From: Prevotellaceae bacterium
Lineage (GTDB): Bacteria; Bacteroidota; Bacteroidia; Bacteroidales; Bacteroidaceae
DNA: 47,524 bases
Assembly: GCA_022763905.1 (NCBI GenBank)
Contig: JALERS010000088.1
Span: 1-47,524 of the forward strand
Direction: 5' to 3'
A program made the translations under genes and the position numbers. Below, in pieces: positions 28,188-36,559 of the stretch (the first letter of the stretch is position 1; every line of letters starts with the position of its first letter). Below the pieces are notes generated by a model. The model saw only the letters and a program-made list of their open reading frames with translations, was not told the origin of the DNA and ran no database searches.

Positions 28188-29141
28188 TCAGAGTTGCAGT
28201 TGATAATGGTTGTAGCAGATACCTCGTGCCCCGAATCCTTCTTTCTGGAAAACGAGGCCATAGTTGAGTATGTTTCCTTTGTCTTCAGTGGAAATGCCAA
28301 AGTCCAGATACTTGGGACTTGATGGGGTGTTGGTAGAAGAGTGGATGATTTCTGTGAATATGAGGTCAAGAGCACCAGTACTTTTACCTTCTTCGTTGGC
28401 TGCGATGTATTGAGCATGTATGGTGCATGGGGTGATGAAGAGTACGGTTCCTGCTATCATATCCCCATTGTTTTCTGCATAAATCAGTTGGATATTATCT
28501 GGAAATAAATTATGTAAATACAATATTTCCGTGAGGGAATGGACGGGTTGTTTGCCATGGCGCTTCAGAAGTACTTGACTTAAGATTTTCCAAAAGAGTT
28601 TCCATTGTCCTTCCTGACAGGCTTTATGGAGAGTGACTCCGTACTGGATGGCTTTCTTCCTACAACGTTTGCGCAGTTGGCTCAATGGAAGTGGCTGATG
28701 AAGGTCAATGGTAGAGGAAAGCATACATGCTGTTTGTGTCATCCCTCTACGAAAAAGGAAATATAATGATTGTTCTGCAGGATAGGTGTGGTAGATGTAG
28801 GGAGAAGGTCTGTATTCCAATGTTTTAGCAAGGACACTATTTCTATAGTAGTCCAAGGCTGCATCAAGCATCTTTTCTACTTCTTCAGAAGATGTATTGG
28901 CTGTATGAAGCAGGCCACCATAGGTGAGTCCGCCATGCGACTGTATGATGTCTCCTTTGATATTGGCAGGTAACAAACCCTTCAGTTTACCCTTTTCCAT
29001 CAACAGAAGTGATGCATCTTGAAAGCGATCTTCATGGTAGTCCATGAAGCGTCTGTCCAATAGGAATGTGCCGTTGCAACATTGCTGCACCATCTTGTTC
29101 CATGCGTCTCTAACCTCTGGAGAATATCTTATTGCCTGCAT
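28188..29141 (-). CDS. GNAT/FemAB-like N-acyltransferase
   Basis: NGTFLLDRRFMDYHEDRFQDASLLLMEKGKLKGLLPANI, ENNGDMIAGTVLFITPCTIHAQYIAANEEGKSTGALDLIF. Confidence 0.75.
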   Translation of the reverse strand: MQAIRYSPEVRDAWNKMVQQCCNGTFLLDRRFMDYHEDRFQDASLLLMEKGKLKGLLPANIKGDIIQSHGGLTYGGLLHTANTSSEEVEKMLDAALDYYRNSVLAKTLEYRPSPYIYHTYPAEQSLYFLFRRGMTQTACMLSSTIDLHQPLPLSQLRKRCRKKAIQYGVTLHKACQEGQWKLFWKILSQVLLKRHGKQPVHSLTEILYLHNLFPDNIQLIYAENNGDMIAGTVLFITPCTIHAQYIAANEEGKSTGALDLIFTEIIHSSTNTPSSPKYLDFGISTEDKGNILNYGLVFQKEGFGARGICYNHYQLQL

Positions 29142-29560
29142 ATTGTCTGTTCTAGAAAATCCTGATAGTCATTGACATAAGCTTCTTGACAGTAAGGTTC
29201 ATCGGAAGCGACTAGGCATATGGTGCCTTCTTCAAATTTAGAAAGCAGACACCAGACACCAGCAGGGATAATAATGCCTGTATCAGGTTGGTCCATGTGT
29301 AGGGTAGCATGATGTTTCCCGTCATCCACATAGATATCAAAAGAACCCTTGAGCGGGAATATTGCTTCAGCACATTTCCAATTGGCATGTCCTCCTCGGG
29401 TGGCTTCTTCGGGTACATTATATATCCAGAAAAGTCTTTTGACAGGAAATGGGATGTCCGTATAGGCATCTGCGCAGGTGAGCCAACCTCTTTCATCGGG
29501 AAATGTTTTGAGTCTCACCGTCCTGCAATCAGGAGTTGTGTCGGGTAGGAGAATGGCCAT
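29129..29560 (-). CDS. WxcM-like / FdtA-like sugar 3,4-ketoisomerase (cupin)
   Basis: DERGWLTCADAYTDIPFPVKRLFWIYNVPEEATRGGHANWKC, IIPAGVWCLLSKF, VASDEPYCQEAYVNDYQDFL. Confidence 0.88.
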   Translation of the reverse strand: MAILLPDTTPDCRTVRLKTFPDERGWLTCADAYTDIPFPVKRLFWIYNVPEEATRGGHANWKCAEAIFPLKGSFDIYVDDGKHHATLHMDQPDTGIIIPAGVWCLLSKFEEGTICLVASDEPYCQEAYVNDYQDFLEQTICRQ

Positions 29561-29565
29561 GATGG

Positions 29566-30960
29566 TTAATGTAATCCAGCCAGATGTTTCACTTCTTCGA
29601 TCATTGTTGTTGCTAGTTGGTTGGCACGCTCTTCATTGGCGGCTTCTGCATAAATACGTATGATGGGTTCAGTGTTGCTTTTACGAAGATGAACCCATCC
29701 ATCGGGGAAGTCCACTTTTACACCATCAATGTCAGTCACCTGCTCGTTCTTATGAGATTCCTTGATAGTGGCGAGTAATCTGTCTACATCCATATCAGGG
29801 GTAAGATCAATGCGGTTTTTAGTGATGATGTATTCTGGATAGGTCTTACGTAACTGACTAGTTTTCATTCCTTTCTTTGCCAGATATGTCAGAATGAGGG
29901 CAATACCCACTAATGCATCTCTACCATAATGGGCCTTGGGGTATATAACTCCACCATTGCCTTCACCACCGATGACTGCTCCTGTCTCTTTCATTTTGTT
30001 TACTACGTTAACTTCGCCGACTGCTGCTGCGTAGTAATTACATCCAGCTTGTTGTGTAATGTCCCTGAGCGCGCGTGTTGAACTAAGGTTGGAAACTGTT
30101 GCCCCTTTTTCATGTTGCAGAATGTAATCGGCAACTGTCACTAATGTGTATTCTTCTCCATACATGGTGCCGTCTTCGCAGAAGAGAGCGAGGCGATCTA
30201 CGTCAGGATCTACAACGAAGCCAATATCGTAGCATCCCTTTTGCATCTCCTCCTTGATGGCAGAAAGGTTTTTTTCAAGCGGTTCTGGGTTGTGCTGGAA
30301 ATCTCCAGTAGGTTCTGTAAAAAGTCCTTTCACACTAGCCACACCCAATTGTTGTAGGAGTTCTGGTAGAATAATGCCTCCTACGGAATTGACTGTATCG
30401 ATGGCTACTCTAAAACCTGCTTTGCGAATGATATCAATGTCAACAAGTTCCAGGTTTTTAACGAAGTCAATATGTTTCTGACCATAAGAGAAATCTTCAG
30501 TGTACTTGCCGATGTGGTCAACGTCAGCATATTCAAAACTTCCTTCTTCAGCCAGTCTTACAACTTCTGCTGCTTCTTCTGCATTGAGGAATTCTCCCTT
30601 CTCATTGAGGAGTTTGAGTGCGTTCCATTGTCTTGGGTTGTGACTGGCGGTGAGAATGATTCCTCCACAGGCATTACTCAGGGTAACAGCCAATTCGGTA
30701 GTAGGAGTAGATGCTAGTCCAATATTAAGAACATCATATCCGAGTCCGAGTAATGTACCACATACGACATGAGATACCATCTCGCCTGATATACGTGCGT
30801 CACGTCCTACTACAATGAGATTGCCAGGTAAAGAAATGGCTTTCCTACGTTGGATAGCGTAGGCTGATACGAATTTGACAATGTCAAGAGGATTAAGAGA
30901 GTTGCCTGTAGGTCCGCCAATGGTACCGCGGAATCCAGATATTGATTTGATGAGAGTCAT
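29566..30960 (-). CDS. glmM: Phosphoglucosamine mutase-type phosphohexomutase
   Basis: SGFRGTIGG, GGIILTASHNPRQWNALKLL, DPDVDRLALF, GGEGNGGVIYP, RKSNTEPIIRIYAEA. Confidence 0.85.
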   Translation of the reverse strand: MTLIKSISGFRGTIGGPTGNSLNPLDIVKFVSAYAIQRRKAISLPGNLIVVGRDARISGEMVSHVVCGTLLGLGYDVLNIGLASTPTTELAVTLSNACGGIILTASHNPRQWNALKLLNEKGEFLNAEEAAEVVRLAEEGSFEYADVDHIGKYTEDFSYGQKHIDFVKNLELVDIDIIRKAGFRVAIDTVNSVGGIILPELLQQLGVASVKGLFTEPTGDFQHNPEPLEKNLSAIKEEMQKGCYDIGFVVDPDVDRLALFCEDGTMYGEEYTLVTVADYILQHEKGATVSNLSSTRALRDITQQAGCNYYAAAVGEVNVVNKMKETGAVIGGEGNGGVIYPKAHYGRDALVGIALILTYLAKKGMKTSQLRKTYPEYIITKNRIDLTPDMDVDRLLATIKESHKNEQVTDIDGVKVDFPDGWVHLRKSNTEPIIRIYAEAANEERANQLATTMIEEVKHLAGLH

Positions 30961-30974
30961 AGTTGATGTATGGG

Positions 30975-31430
30975 TTATCTTAAAATACGGAATGTTTTAT
31001 TGATGGTTACCTCTCCTTTGAGAGTGGCGAGGGTGTAGTTAATGGAACCTCCACTGATGGGTTGTGTAGAGGGAACGGGTTTCCATTGAGAAGCAGAAGG
31101 ATTGTAGCTACCTTTGAAAGTCACTGTAATACTGTTCTTCTCTGGAATGGTTATCTGACAGGTGGGATTGCTTTTGTCATTGTCATAAATAACATTGTTG
31201 TCCAGAATAGTTTCATTATCCAATTTCCATGTATATGAAGTTCTGTTGATGAGATTACCAGGTGTTGTCTGAACAGCTGTAAAGGTAACAACATCTCCTG
31301 GACGTAAGACATCTCTGTCGGCTGCAATTTCCGAGAAGACAGGAAGTTGTGATTTATCTTCATCTTCTGAACATCCGATGAGGGTGAATGCTAGCAATAA
31401 GCTGAGCGTGCCAATGATAAATGTTTTCAT
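30975..31430 (-). CDS. Hypothetical lipoprotein with PKD/Ig-like domain
   Basis: Lipobox LIGCSED; GDVVTFTAVQTTPG...YTWKLDNETI. Confidence 0.7.
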   Translation of the reverse strand: MKTFIIGTLSLLLAFTLIGCSEDEDKSQLPVFSEIAADRDVLRPGDVVTFTAVQTTPGNLINRTSYTWKLDNETILDNNVIYDNDKSNPTCQITIPEKNSITVTFKGSYNPSASQWKPVPSTQPISGGSINYTLATLKGEVTINKTFRILR

Positions 31431-31482
31431 GAGAGTGTATTTTTTGTATGTTCTTTTTGTCTTTATGTTGTCGTCTGTTTTG

Positions 31483-31490
31483 CAAAGATA
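31483..31490 (-). promoter_or_regulatory. Bacteroidetes -7 element (TATCTTTG) for the lipoprotein-glmM-fdtA-like unit
   Basis: CAAAGATA on plus, ~53 nt upstream of the 31430 start. Confidence 0.5.
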
Positions 31491-31506
31491 AAGGAATTTC
31501 TCACAT

Positions 31507-32085
31507 CTACCATGTCCATTTCTTGATTTCTTGATAGAGGGCAGGTAGCGGAAGTCCCATTACATTATAAAAGCATCCGTCAATGCGTTTAATACCAGTC
31601 ATGCCTATCCATTCTTGAATGCCATATGAACCGGCTTTGTCGAAGGGATGGTAGTGTTCAATATAATAGTTGATGTCTTCGTCGGAAAGAGTAGTGAAAG
31701 TAACCTGAGTAGTGCAGACAAAGGAGTGACAATGGTGGAGACTACGTAGTGTGGTACCTGTAATGACCTGATGGGTTCTGCCAGAAAGACTTTTCAACAT
31801 TTGTTGAGCCTCTTCTTGATTGTGAGGCTTACCTAGGGCCTCTTGTCCATTCCATACTATTGTATCGGCTGCAATGATGAGTGAGTTCTCTTTGAGTGGT
31901 GCGTTACATGCCTTTGCCTTAGTCTGTGACAGGAACAGAGGAATTTCGGAGCCATCAAGCTGGATAGGATATTCCTCGTTGCATTCTGTAACCCATTGGC
32001 GGAAATGTATCCCTATTTCTTTCAGCAGTTGTGCTCTTCTAGGAGACTGACTGGCTAATATGAAGTCTATGTTGTCAGAAATCAT
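31507..32085 (-). CDS. maf: Maf family nucleotide pyrophosphatase
   Basis: FILASQSPRRAQLLKEIG, IIAADTIVWNGQEALGKP, GSYGIQEWIGMTGIKRIDGCFYNVMGLP. Start at internal Met 32085. Confidence 0.93.
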   Translation of the reverse strand: MISDNIDFILASQSPRRAQLLKEIGIHFRQWVTECNEEYPIQLDGSEIPLFLSQTKAKACNAPLKENSLIIAADTIVWNGQEALGKPHNQEEAQQMLKSLSGRTHQVITGTTLRSLHHCHSFVCTTQVTFTTLSDEDINYYIEHYHPFDKAGSYGIQEWIGMTGIKRIDGCFYNVMGLPLPALYQEIKKWTW

Positions 32086-32119
32086 GTGTGCGTTTCTGTA
32101 ATTAATGATTATACGAGGA

Positions 32120-32638
32120 TTACCAACCAAATGCAGTCTTGTCTGTCATCCATAAGTCTTGTGCCCTAAGTATCTGTTCTATTACGTCTCGTACACATCC
32201 GTCACCTCCCTTATGCGGGGATATGTAGCGAGATATCTCCTTGATTTCGATTGCGGCATCAGCGGGACAGCAAGGCAGTCCTACTTGTTGCATGATTTCC
32301 CAATCGGGTATGTCATCGCCCATGTAGAGGACTTCCTCATTTTTGAGTTCTTGTTGTTGCAGTATTTTTTGATAGATGCCTATTTTTACTTGGCAACCTA
32401 AATGGATGTCTTCAATTCCTAAGTTTTGGTATCTGATGGCAGTTTCCTTTGTCTTGGCACCGGTGATGATGGCTATATGTAGTCCGCGTTTTACAGCCAG
32501 TTGCAGGGCATATCCGTCTTGTATATTGACGGTGCGTTGAGGCTGTCCGTCTGTACCCAGGCCAACAGTTTGCCTACTTAGAACTCCGTCTACGTCAAAG
32601 GCCAGCATTTTTATTTTTGTCAAGTCGTAGTTTATCAT
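32120..32638 (-). CDS. KdsC-like HAD phosphatase (3-deoxy-D-manno-octulosonate-8-P phosphatase type)
   Basis: LAFDVDGVLSRQTVGLGTDGQ, AIITGAKTKETAIRYQNLGI, YMGDDIPDWEIMQQVGL. Confidence 0.9.
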   Translation of the reverse strand: MINYDLTKIKMLAFDVDGVLSRQTVGLGTDGQPQRTVNIQDGYALQLAVKRGLHIAIITGAKTKETAIRYQNLGIEDIHLGCQVKIGIYQKILQQQELKNEEVLYMGDDIPDWEIMQQVGLPCCPADAAIEIKEISRYISPHKGGDGCVRDVIEQILRAQDLWMTDKTAFGW

Positions 32639-33459
32639 GGTTGTTGTGTTTTTTGTTCTTCAGTGTTTGTGGCAGAAGGATGGTATTGATTTAATATGTA
32701 TTGGCTGAGAAGGTCATAAATGGCTATTGTACTTGGACAAGTCAGCAATTGACGCTCTTCAGCAATGACTTTCTTGTCACCACGGCGTGCTGGTCCTGTT
32801 TGTGCCTCCAAGGGGGAAACGTGTTGTAACTTGAGTGTCGCTGTTTCAATCATGGGTATCAGTACACTGAAGGGTAGATGTAATTCATTCAACATCTTTT
32901 CAGTAATAATGTAGAGACAGTTGGTGAAGTTATTGGCAAATACTCCCGCCAGGTGAAGTTTTAGCCTTTCAGAAGTAGTGAGAGGGTAAACATGACGGGA
33001 TATCTTGTTGGCAATAGCGAGGGTGCGTTCTTCTGCTACGGGGCAATTACCTTCTATAAAAAATGATGTTTGTTGTAGATGAGCGGGTGGTGTATCTTTC
33101 GTAAAGGTTTGTAAAGGATATAGCACACCCCAATAACGTCTGTCCGTACTCTTTAGAACTGAGATGGACTGATTGCCAGCTGTATGAAGGTAGAGTGCAG
33201 TATGTGAGTGGGGTAGTTGGCGAGCTATGTCCGCGAGTGAATCGTCTTTAACAGCGATGAGATAAACATCCGCATTTTGGGGTACATCTTTTATATTATG
33301 GCTATAACAAGTATGGAGTTGTTGGGCGAGTACCTGCGCATGTTCTTTGTGACGACTCCACACATGAATGATGGAATAGCCTGCCTTCTGCAAGACTGGT
33401 GCTAAAACTGATGCAACATTGCCAGCACCTATAAGTGCTATCTTGATGTCTTTCTCCAT
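32635..33459 (-). CDS. Rossmann-like/DUF2520 domain protein
   Basis: IALIGAGNVASVLAPVLQKAGY and C-terminal LAGVFANNFTNCLYIITEKML. Confidence 0.9.
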   Translation of the reverse strand: MEKDIKIALIGAGNVASVLAPVLQKAGYSIIHVWSRHKEHAQVLAQQLHTCYSHNIKDVPQNADVYLIAVKDDSLADIARQLPHSHTALYLHTAGNQSISVLKSTDRRYWGVLYPLQTFTKDTPPAHLQQTSFFIEGNCPVAEERTLAIANKISRHVYPLTTSERLKLHLAGVFANNFTNCLYIITEKMLNELHLPFSVLIPMIETATLKLQHVSPLEAQTGPARRGDKKVIAEERQLLTCPSTIAIYDLLSQYILNQYHPSATNTEEQKTQQP

Positions 33460-33466
33460 GACTATG

Positions 33467-33474
33467 CAAAGATA
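33467..33474 (-). promoter_or_regulatory. Bacteroidetes -7 element (TATCTTTG) adjacent to the DUF2520 start
   Basis: CAAAGATA on plus, 7 nt upstream of the ATG (33457-33459). Confidence 0.5.
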
Positions 33475-33484
33475 GCGTTTTTTG

Positions 33485-34525
33485 TCAGTTGTGTGGTTGT
33501 ATGTTGTCTAGATTAACTGATTTTTCTTGTGACGAAGCTTTTCTGTATCTATAGAGTTGGTATGAGTTGACAACATTGTGGCAGATGCTATAGAAACCAC
33601 CTGCCAGAGCTGTGACAGGACTAAGGAAAGTATATCCCAACCATATAATGAAGACCGTGTTTTTCTGTCCTAATCCCTGACCTCCCTCAAGACGATGATG
33701 GAAATGTCCACCAATGGCTTTTCCTATGGCAAATTGAAAAATGCAACAAATGAGGGCTGCAATAGCTATTCCTGTGATGCCTAAACATGGTTCATGACTA
33801 TGAGCAATGGCTTTACATGTTACAGCAATGGCCAGAGCCAGAGATATAGCCCATAAATAGAAGGCGAGTTCGCGGAATTGTAGGCAGAGATGGTGAAACC
33901 TCGGCAGACAATATCTTACAATACAGGCAGCAATAAAAGGACAAATAAGGAGGGGGAACACTTTTGCCATGATAGTCAAGAAGGCAGGTAGGAAAGTGAG
34001 GTTGTCCTGTGGGTGAGCGATAGGAAGAAGTAACGGAATAGCTATGGCTACCACAATGTTTATTATAATGGTATAAGTGGTAATAGTAGCAGCATCACCT
34101 CCTAGTTTCATGGTAACTACTGCAGCTGCAGTAGCGGTAGGGCAGATGAGGCATAGAAGGCATCCTTCTAGAAAGAGTTTCCATATAGCTGATGGACAAT
34201 GAGCGATCATAACGGCTAATATGACTGACAATGTAATCTGGATAAGAGCCATTGCTAATTGCCAACGATGAGGACGCAAATCTTGAGGTTTTACTTCGCA
34301 GAAAGTAATAAATAACATGCAAAAGATTAAACAAGGTTGTAGCCATGCTACACAATTTGCCACTGCTTTGTGAGTGGGGGTAAGCCAAGGTATATTAACA
34401 TAGATAATATATCCTGCCATACCACAAAGTATGGCAATAGGCAACGTCCAGTTTTTCAGAAACCTTATAATCATCAAATATTGCAACCGTTGGAAAGAAT
34501 TCGCCATGATTTCTTGTTGTTTCAC
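33485..34525 (-). CDS. Multi-pass membrane transporter (bile acid:Na+ symporter/BASS-like)
   Basis: ~10 hydrophobic segments; LLCLICPTATAAAVVTMKLGGDAATITTYTIIINIVVAIAIPLLLP. Confidence 0.65.
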   Translation of the reverse strand: MKQQEIMANSFQRLQYLMIIRFLKNWTLPIAILCGMAGYIIYVNIPWLTPTHKAVANCVAWLQPCLIFCMLFITFCEVKPQDLRPHRWQLAMALIQITLSVILAVMIAHCPSAIWKLFLEGCLLCLICPTATAAAVVTMKLGGDAATITTYTIIINIVVAIAIPLLLPIAHPQDNLTFLPAFLTIMAKVFPLLICPFIAACIVRYCLPRFHHLCLQFRELAFYLWAISLALAIAVTCKAIAHSHEPCLGITGIAIAALICCIFQFAIGKAIGGHFHHRLEGGQGLGQKNTVFIIWLGYTFLSPVTALAGGFYSICHNVVNSYQLYRYRKASSQEKSVNLDNIQPHN

Positions 34526-34568
34526 TTAAAAATCTTTAGTACAGGCTTCTAACCAGGCTAATTTCTTC

Positions 34569-35693
34569 TCAGTGTATGTGTTTTTTTAACCAATTTCGTA
34601 CTGGGATATCATAGAATCGGCTACATACCCATCCTATTAAGATAGCAAAACATGCTAGGGTTACTGGCATCAGATAGGTGTAAGTGTCAAAAGGATTCCA
34701 TCCTATGTTGATCCAATGAATGTAGAGATAGATGAGCGGATAGTGTGTGGCATAAAGAGGGTACGAGAGTTGCCCCAGTATACTATATGCCTTGTTCATT
34801 TTTGCAGAAGTTATTGTAAGTGCTCCTGTCCATATGATTACAGGGAAAGCCACGATGATACAAGCCAGTTGAAAGAAAATGTTCGTAGTAGAGTGATGGA
34901 AACTGGGAATTGACAGCAGTATAATAATGGCTAATGTACAAGGCAGGGCAGTCCATGATGGGAGTGTGCAGGGAGAAAGCAGTTTGTACTTCCTCCATAA
35001 CCACAGACCCATAGGGTAAGAAATGGAGAGACGAAGAAATCCTCCTAGCATATTGGTTGGTTCTGATGACCATCCATATCCTAAACTTCCAGTTTCAGCT
35101 GTCAATCCCATCAGAGCAAGGGCAATAGCTGAGATTACTATCCATAGCCCCAACCAACGGTCTTTCAGTCGATGAAGCAAAAGAGCATAGAGTAAGTTAC
35201 CAATGTATTCGAAGAAAAGTGACCAATGCGGCCCGTTAAGAGGATAGAGTTCAGTGTTGCCTCTTACATCAGTACCTCCCAATGCAGGCAGGAGTATCAG
35301 GGACATGATTATACATAAGAAAATGGTTGGGGAAGGGATTATGTTGCCCTCCCAGTTGACACATCCTTGTAGATAAAAGGCTAAGATTCCAATTATTATT
35401 CCCATAATGACCATGGGATGCAGGCGTATCAGTCGCAAGCGTATGAATTGTCCGATGGTCATGCTGTTCCATCGCTTGTCGTAGGCATATCCCATCACAA
35501 ATCCCGATAGGATGAAAAAGAAGTCTACAGCAAGGAATCCATGAAACATATGTTGCTCAGGTGCATTTGCCGCAAAAGCTATTGCCTCAAACAGGTGATA
35601 TCCAAGCACCATCAGTGCAGCTATGCCGCGCAATCCGTCAAGTAATAGGAAACGTTGTTGAGCTGAACTATCAACAACGCAATTATTATTCAT
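34569..35693 (-). CDS. Acyltransferase family 3 (OafA-like)
   Basis: LLDGLRGIAALMVLGYHLFEA, FLAVDFFFILSGFVMGYAYDKR. Confidence 0.92.
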   Translation of the reverse strand: MNNNCVVDSSAQQRFLLLDGLRGIAALMVLGYHLFEAIAFAANAPEQHMFHGFLAVDFFFILSGFVMGYAYDKRWNSMTIGQFIRLRLIRLHPMVIMGIIIGILAFYLQGCVNWEGNIIPSPTIFLCIIMSLILLPALGGTDVRGNTELYPLNGPHWSLFFEYIGNLLYALLLHRLKDRWLGLWIVISAIALALMGLTAETGSLGYGWSSEPTNMLGGFLRLSISYPMGLWLWRKYKLLSPCTLPSWTALPCTLAIIILLSIPSFHHSTTNIFFQLACIIVAFPVIIWTGALTITSAKMNKAYSILGQLSYPLYATHYPLIYLYIHWINIGWNPFDTYTYLMPVTLACFAILIGWVCSRFYDIPVRNWLKKHIH

Positions 35694-36132
35694 AAAGGTT
35701 GAATCCTTGAGATAATACTTTTTCTATTACTTTTTTGGCTTCTTCCATGGAAAGGTCACGATAGTTACCACATTGTTTAGCGTTAGCTGCAGGTACCTCT
35801 TTATATTCCTTGGCTGCAGTTAGTGCATTGCTGACAGCCTTGCGGATATCTGATACACTATGATTTCCGAATACAGACAGATAGTATCCTGTACGGCATC
35901 CCATAGGAGAAAAATCAATAACATCGTCAAGATACCGTCTAATTTCTACTGCCATCAGGTGCTCGACAGAGTGCATAGCAGTTGTAGTAAGGAATTCGCT
36001 GTTGGGTGTAAAGAAGCGAATGTCATACTTTTCTACAATATCACCTTTTTTCCCATATAGGGAGGCACATTTTCTTACATAAGGAGCACTTACTTTGGTG
36101 TGGTCCAGGGAAAAACTTTCTACGTCTTCCAT
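35686..36132 (-). CDS. luxS: S-ribosylhomocysteine lyase
   Basis: SFSLDHTKVSAPYVRKC, HSVEHLMAVEIRRYL, DFSPMGCRTGYYLSV, AKQCGNYRDL. Confidence 0.95.
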   Translation of the reverse strand: MEDVESFSLDHTKVSAPYVRKCASLYGKKGDIVEKYDIRFFTPNSEFLTTTAMHSVEHLMAVEIRRYLDDVIDFSPMGCRTGYYLSVFGNHSVSDIRKAVSNALTAAKEYKEVPAANAKQCGNYRDLSMEEAKKVIEKVLSQGFNLYE

Positions 36133-36185
36133 ATTGTGTATTTTTTGTTAATTATAAATTCAGAATAAGTTTCTCGTCAGTTTGA

Positions 36186-36193
36186 CAAAGTTA
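36186..36193 (-). promoter_or_regulatory. Bacteroidetes -7 element (TAACTTTG) for luxS
   Basis: CAAAGTTA on plus, ~54 nt upstream of the luxS start. Confidence 0.5.
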
Positions 36194-36292
36194 TGTTTCT
36201 TGTTGGATTTGACGATTGAAATGTATGGGGTAGAAACACACTATATAATTGAAATATTTCATAAATATAGGGCAATGCAAGATATTCGGATC

Positions 36293-36550
36293 TCAATATT
36301 GCTTTTGCAGTTCTGCTATTGCCTTGCTGATTTGATCGGGACAACTAGTAGATTTGGTGCCACAAAGAATGCCCTGTAATTTCTGACGAGCTTCTTCTAA
36401 AGACATGCCTACTGCCAAGCGGGAAATGCCTTGTAGATTTCCATGACAACCTCCAGCAACTTCCAAAGAGGTTATAATTTGATGATCATCAGCTTCAATG
36501 TGAACATATTGTGAACAAGTTCCAGATGTCTTATAAGTAATATTCTTCAT
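36293..36550 (-). CDS. TSCPD domain protein (TIGR03905-like)
   Basis: 85 aa, YKTSGTCSQYVHIE, VAGGCHGNLQGISRLAVGM, CGTKSTSCPDQIS. Confidence 0.88.
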   Translation of the reverse strand: MKNITYKTSGTCSQYVHIEADDHQIITSLEVAGGCHGNLQGISRLAVGMSLEEARQKLQGILCGTKSTSCPDQISKAIAELQKQY

Positions 36551-36559
36551 GAGTGATGG

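Noticed and set aside
28184-28417. 78-aa N-terminal extension of the aminotransferase ORF
   Set aside because: It overlaps the acyltransferase CDS; family start MKIPYMDL at 28183 directly follows the acyltransferase stop.
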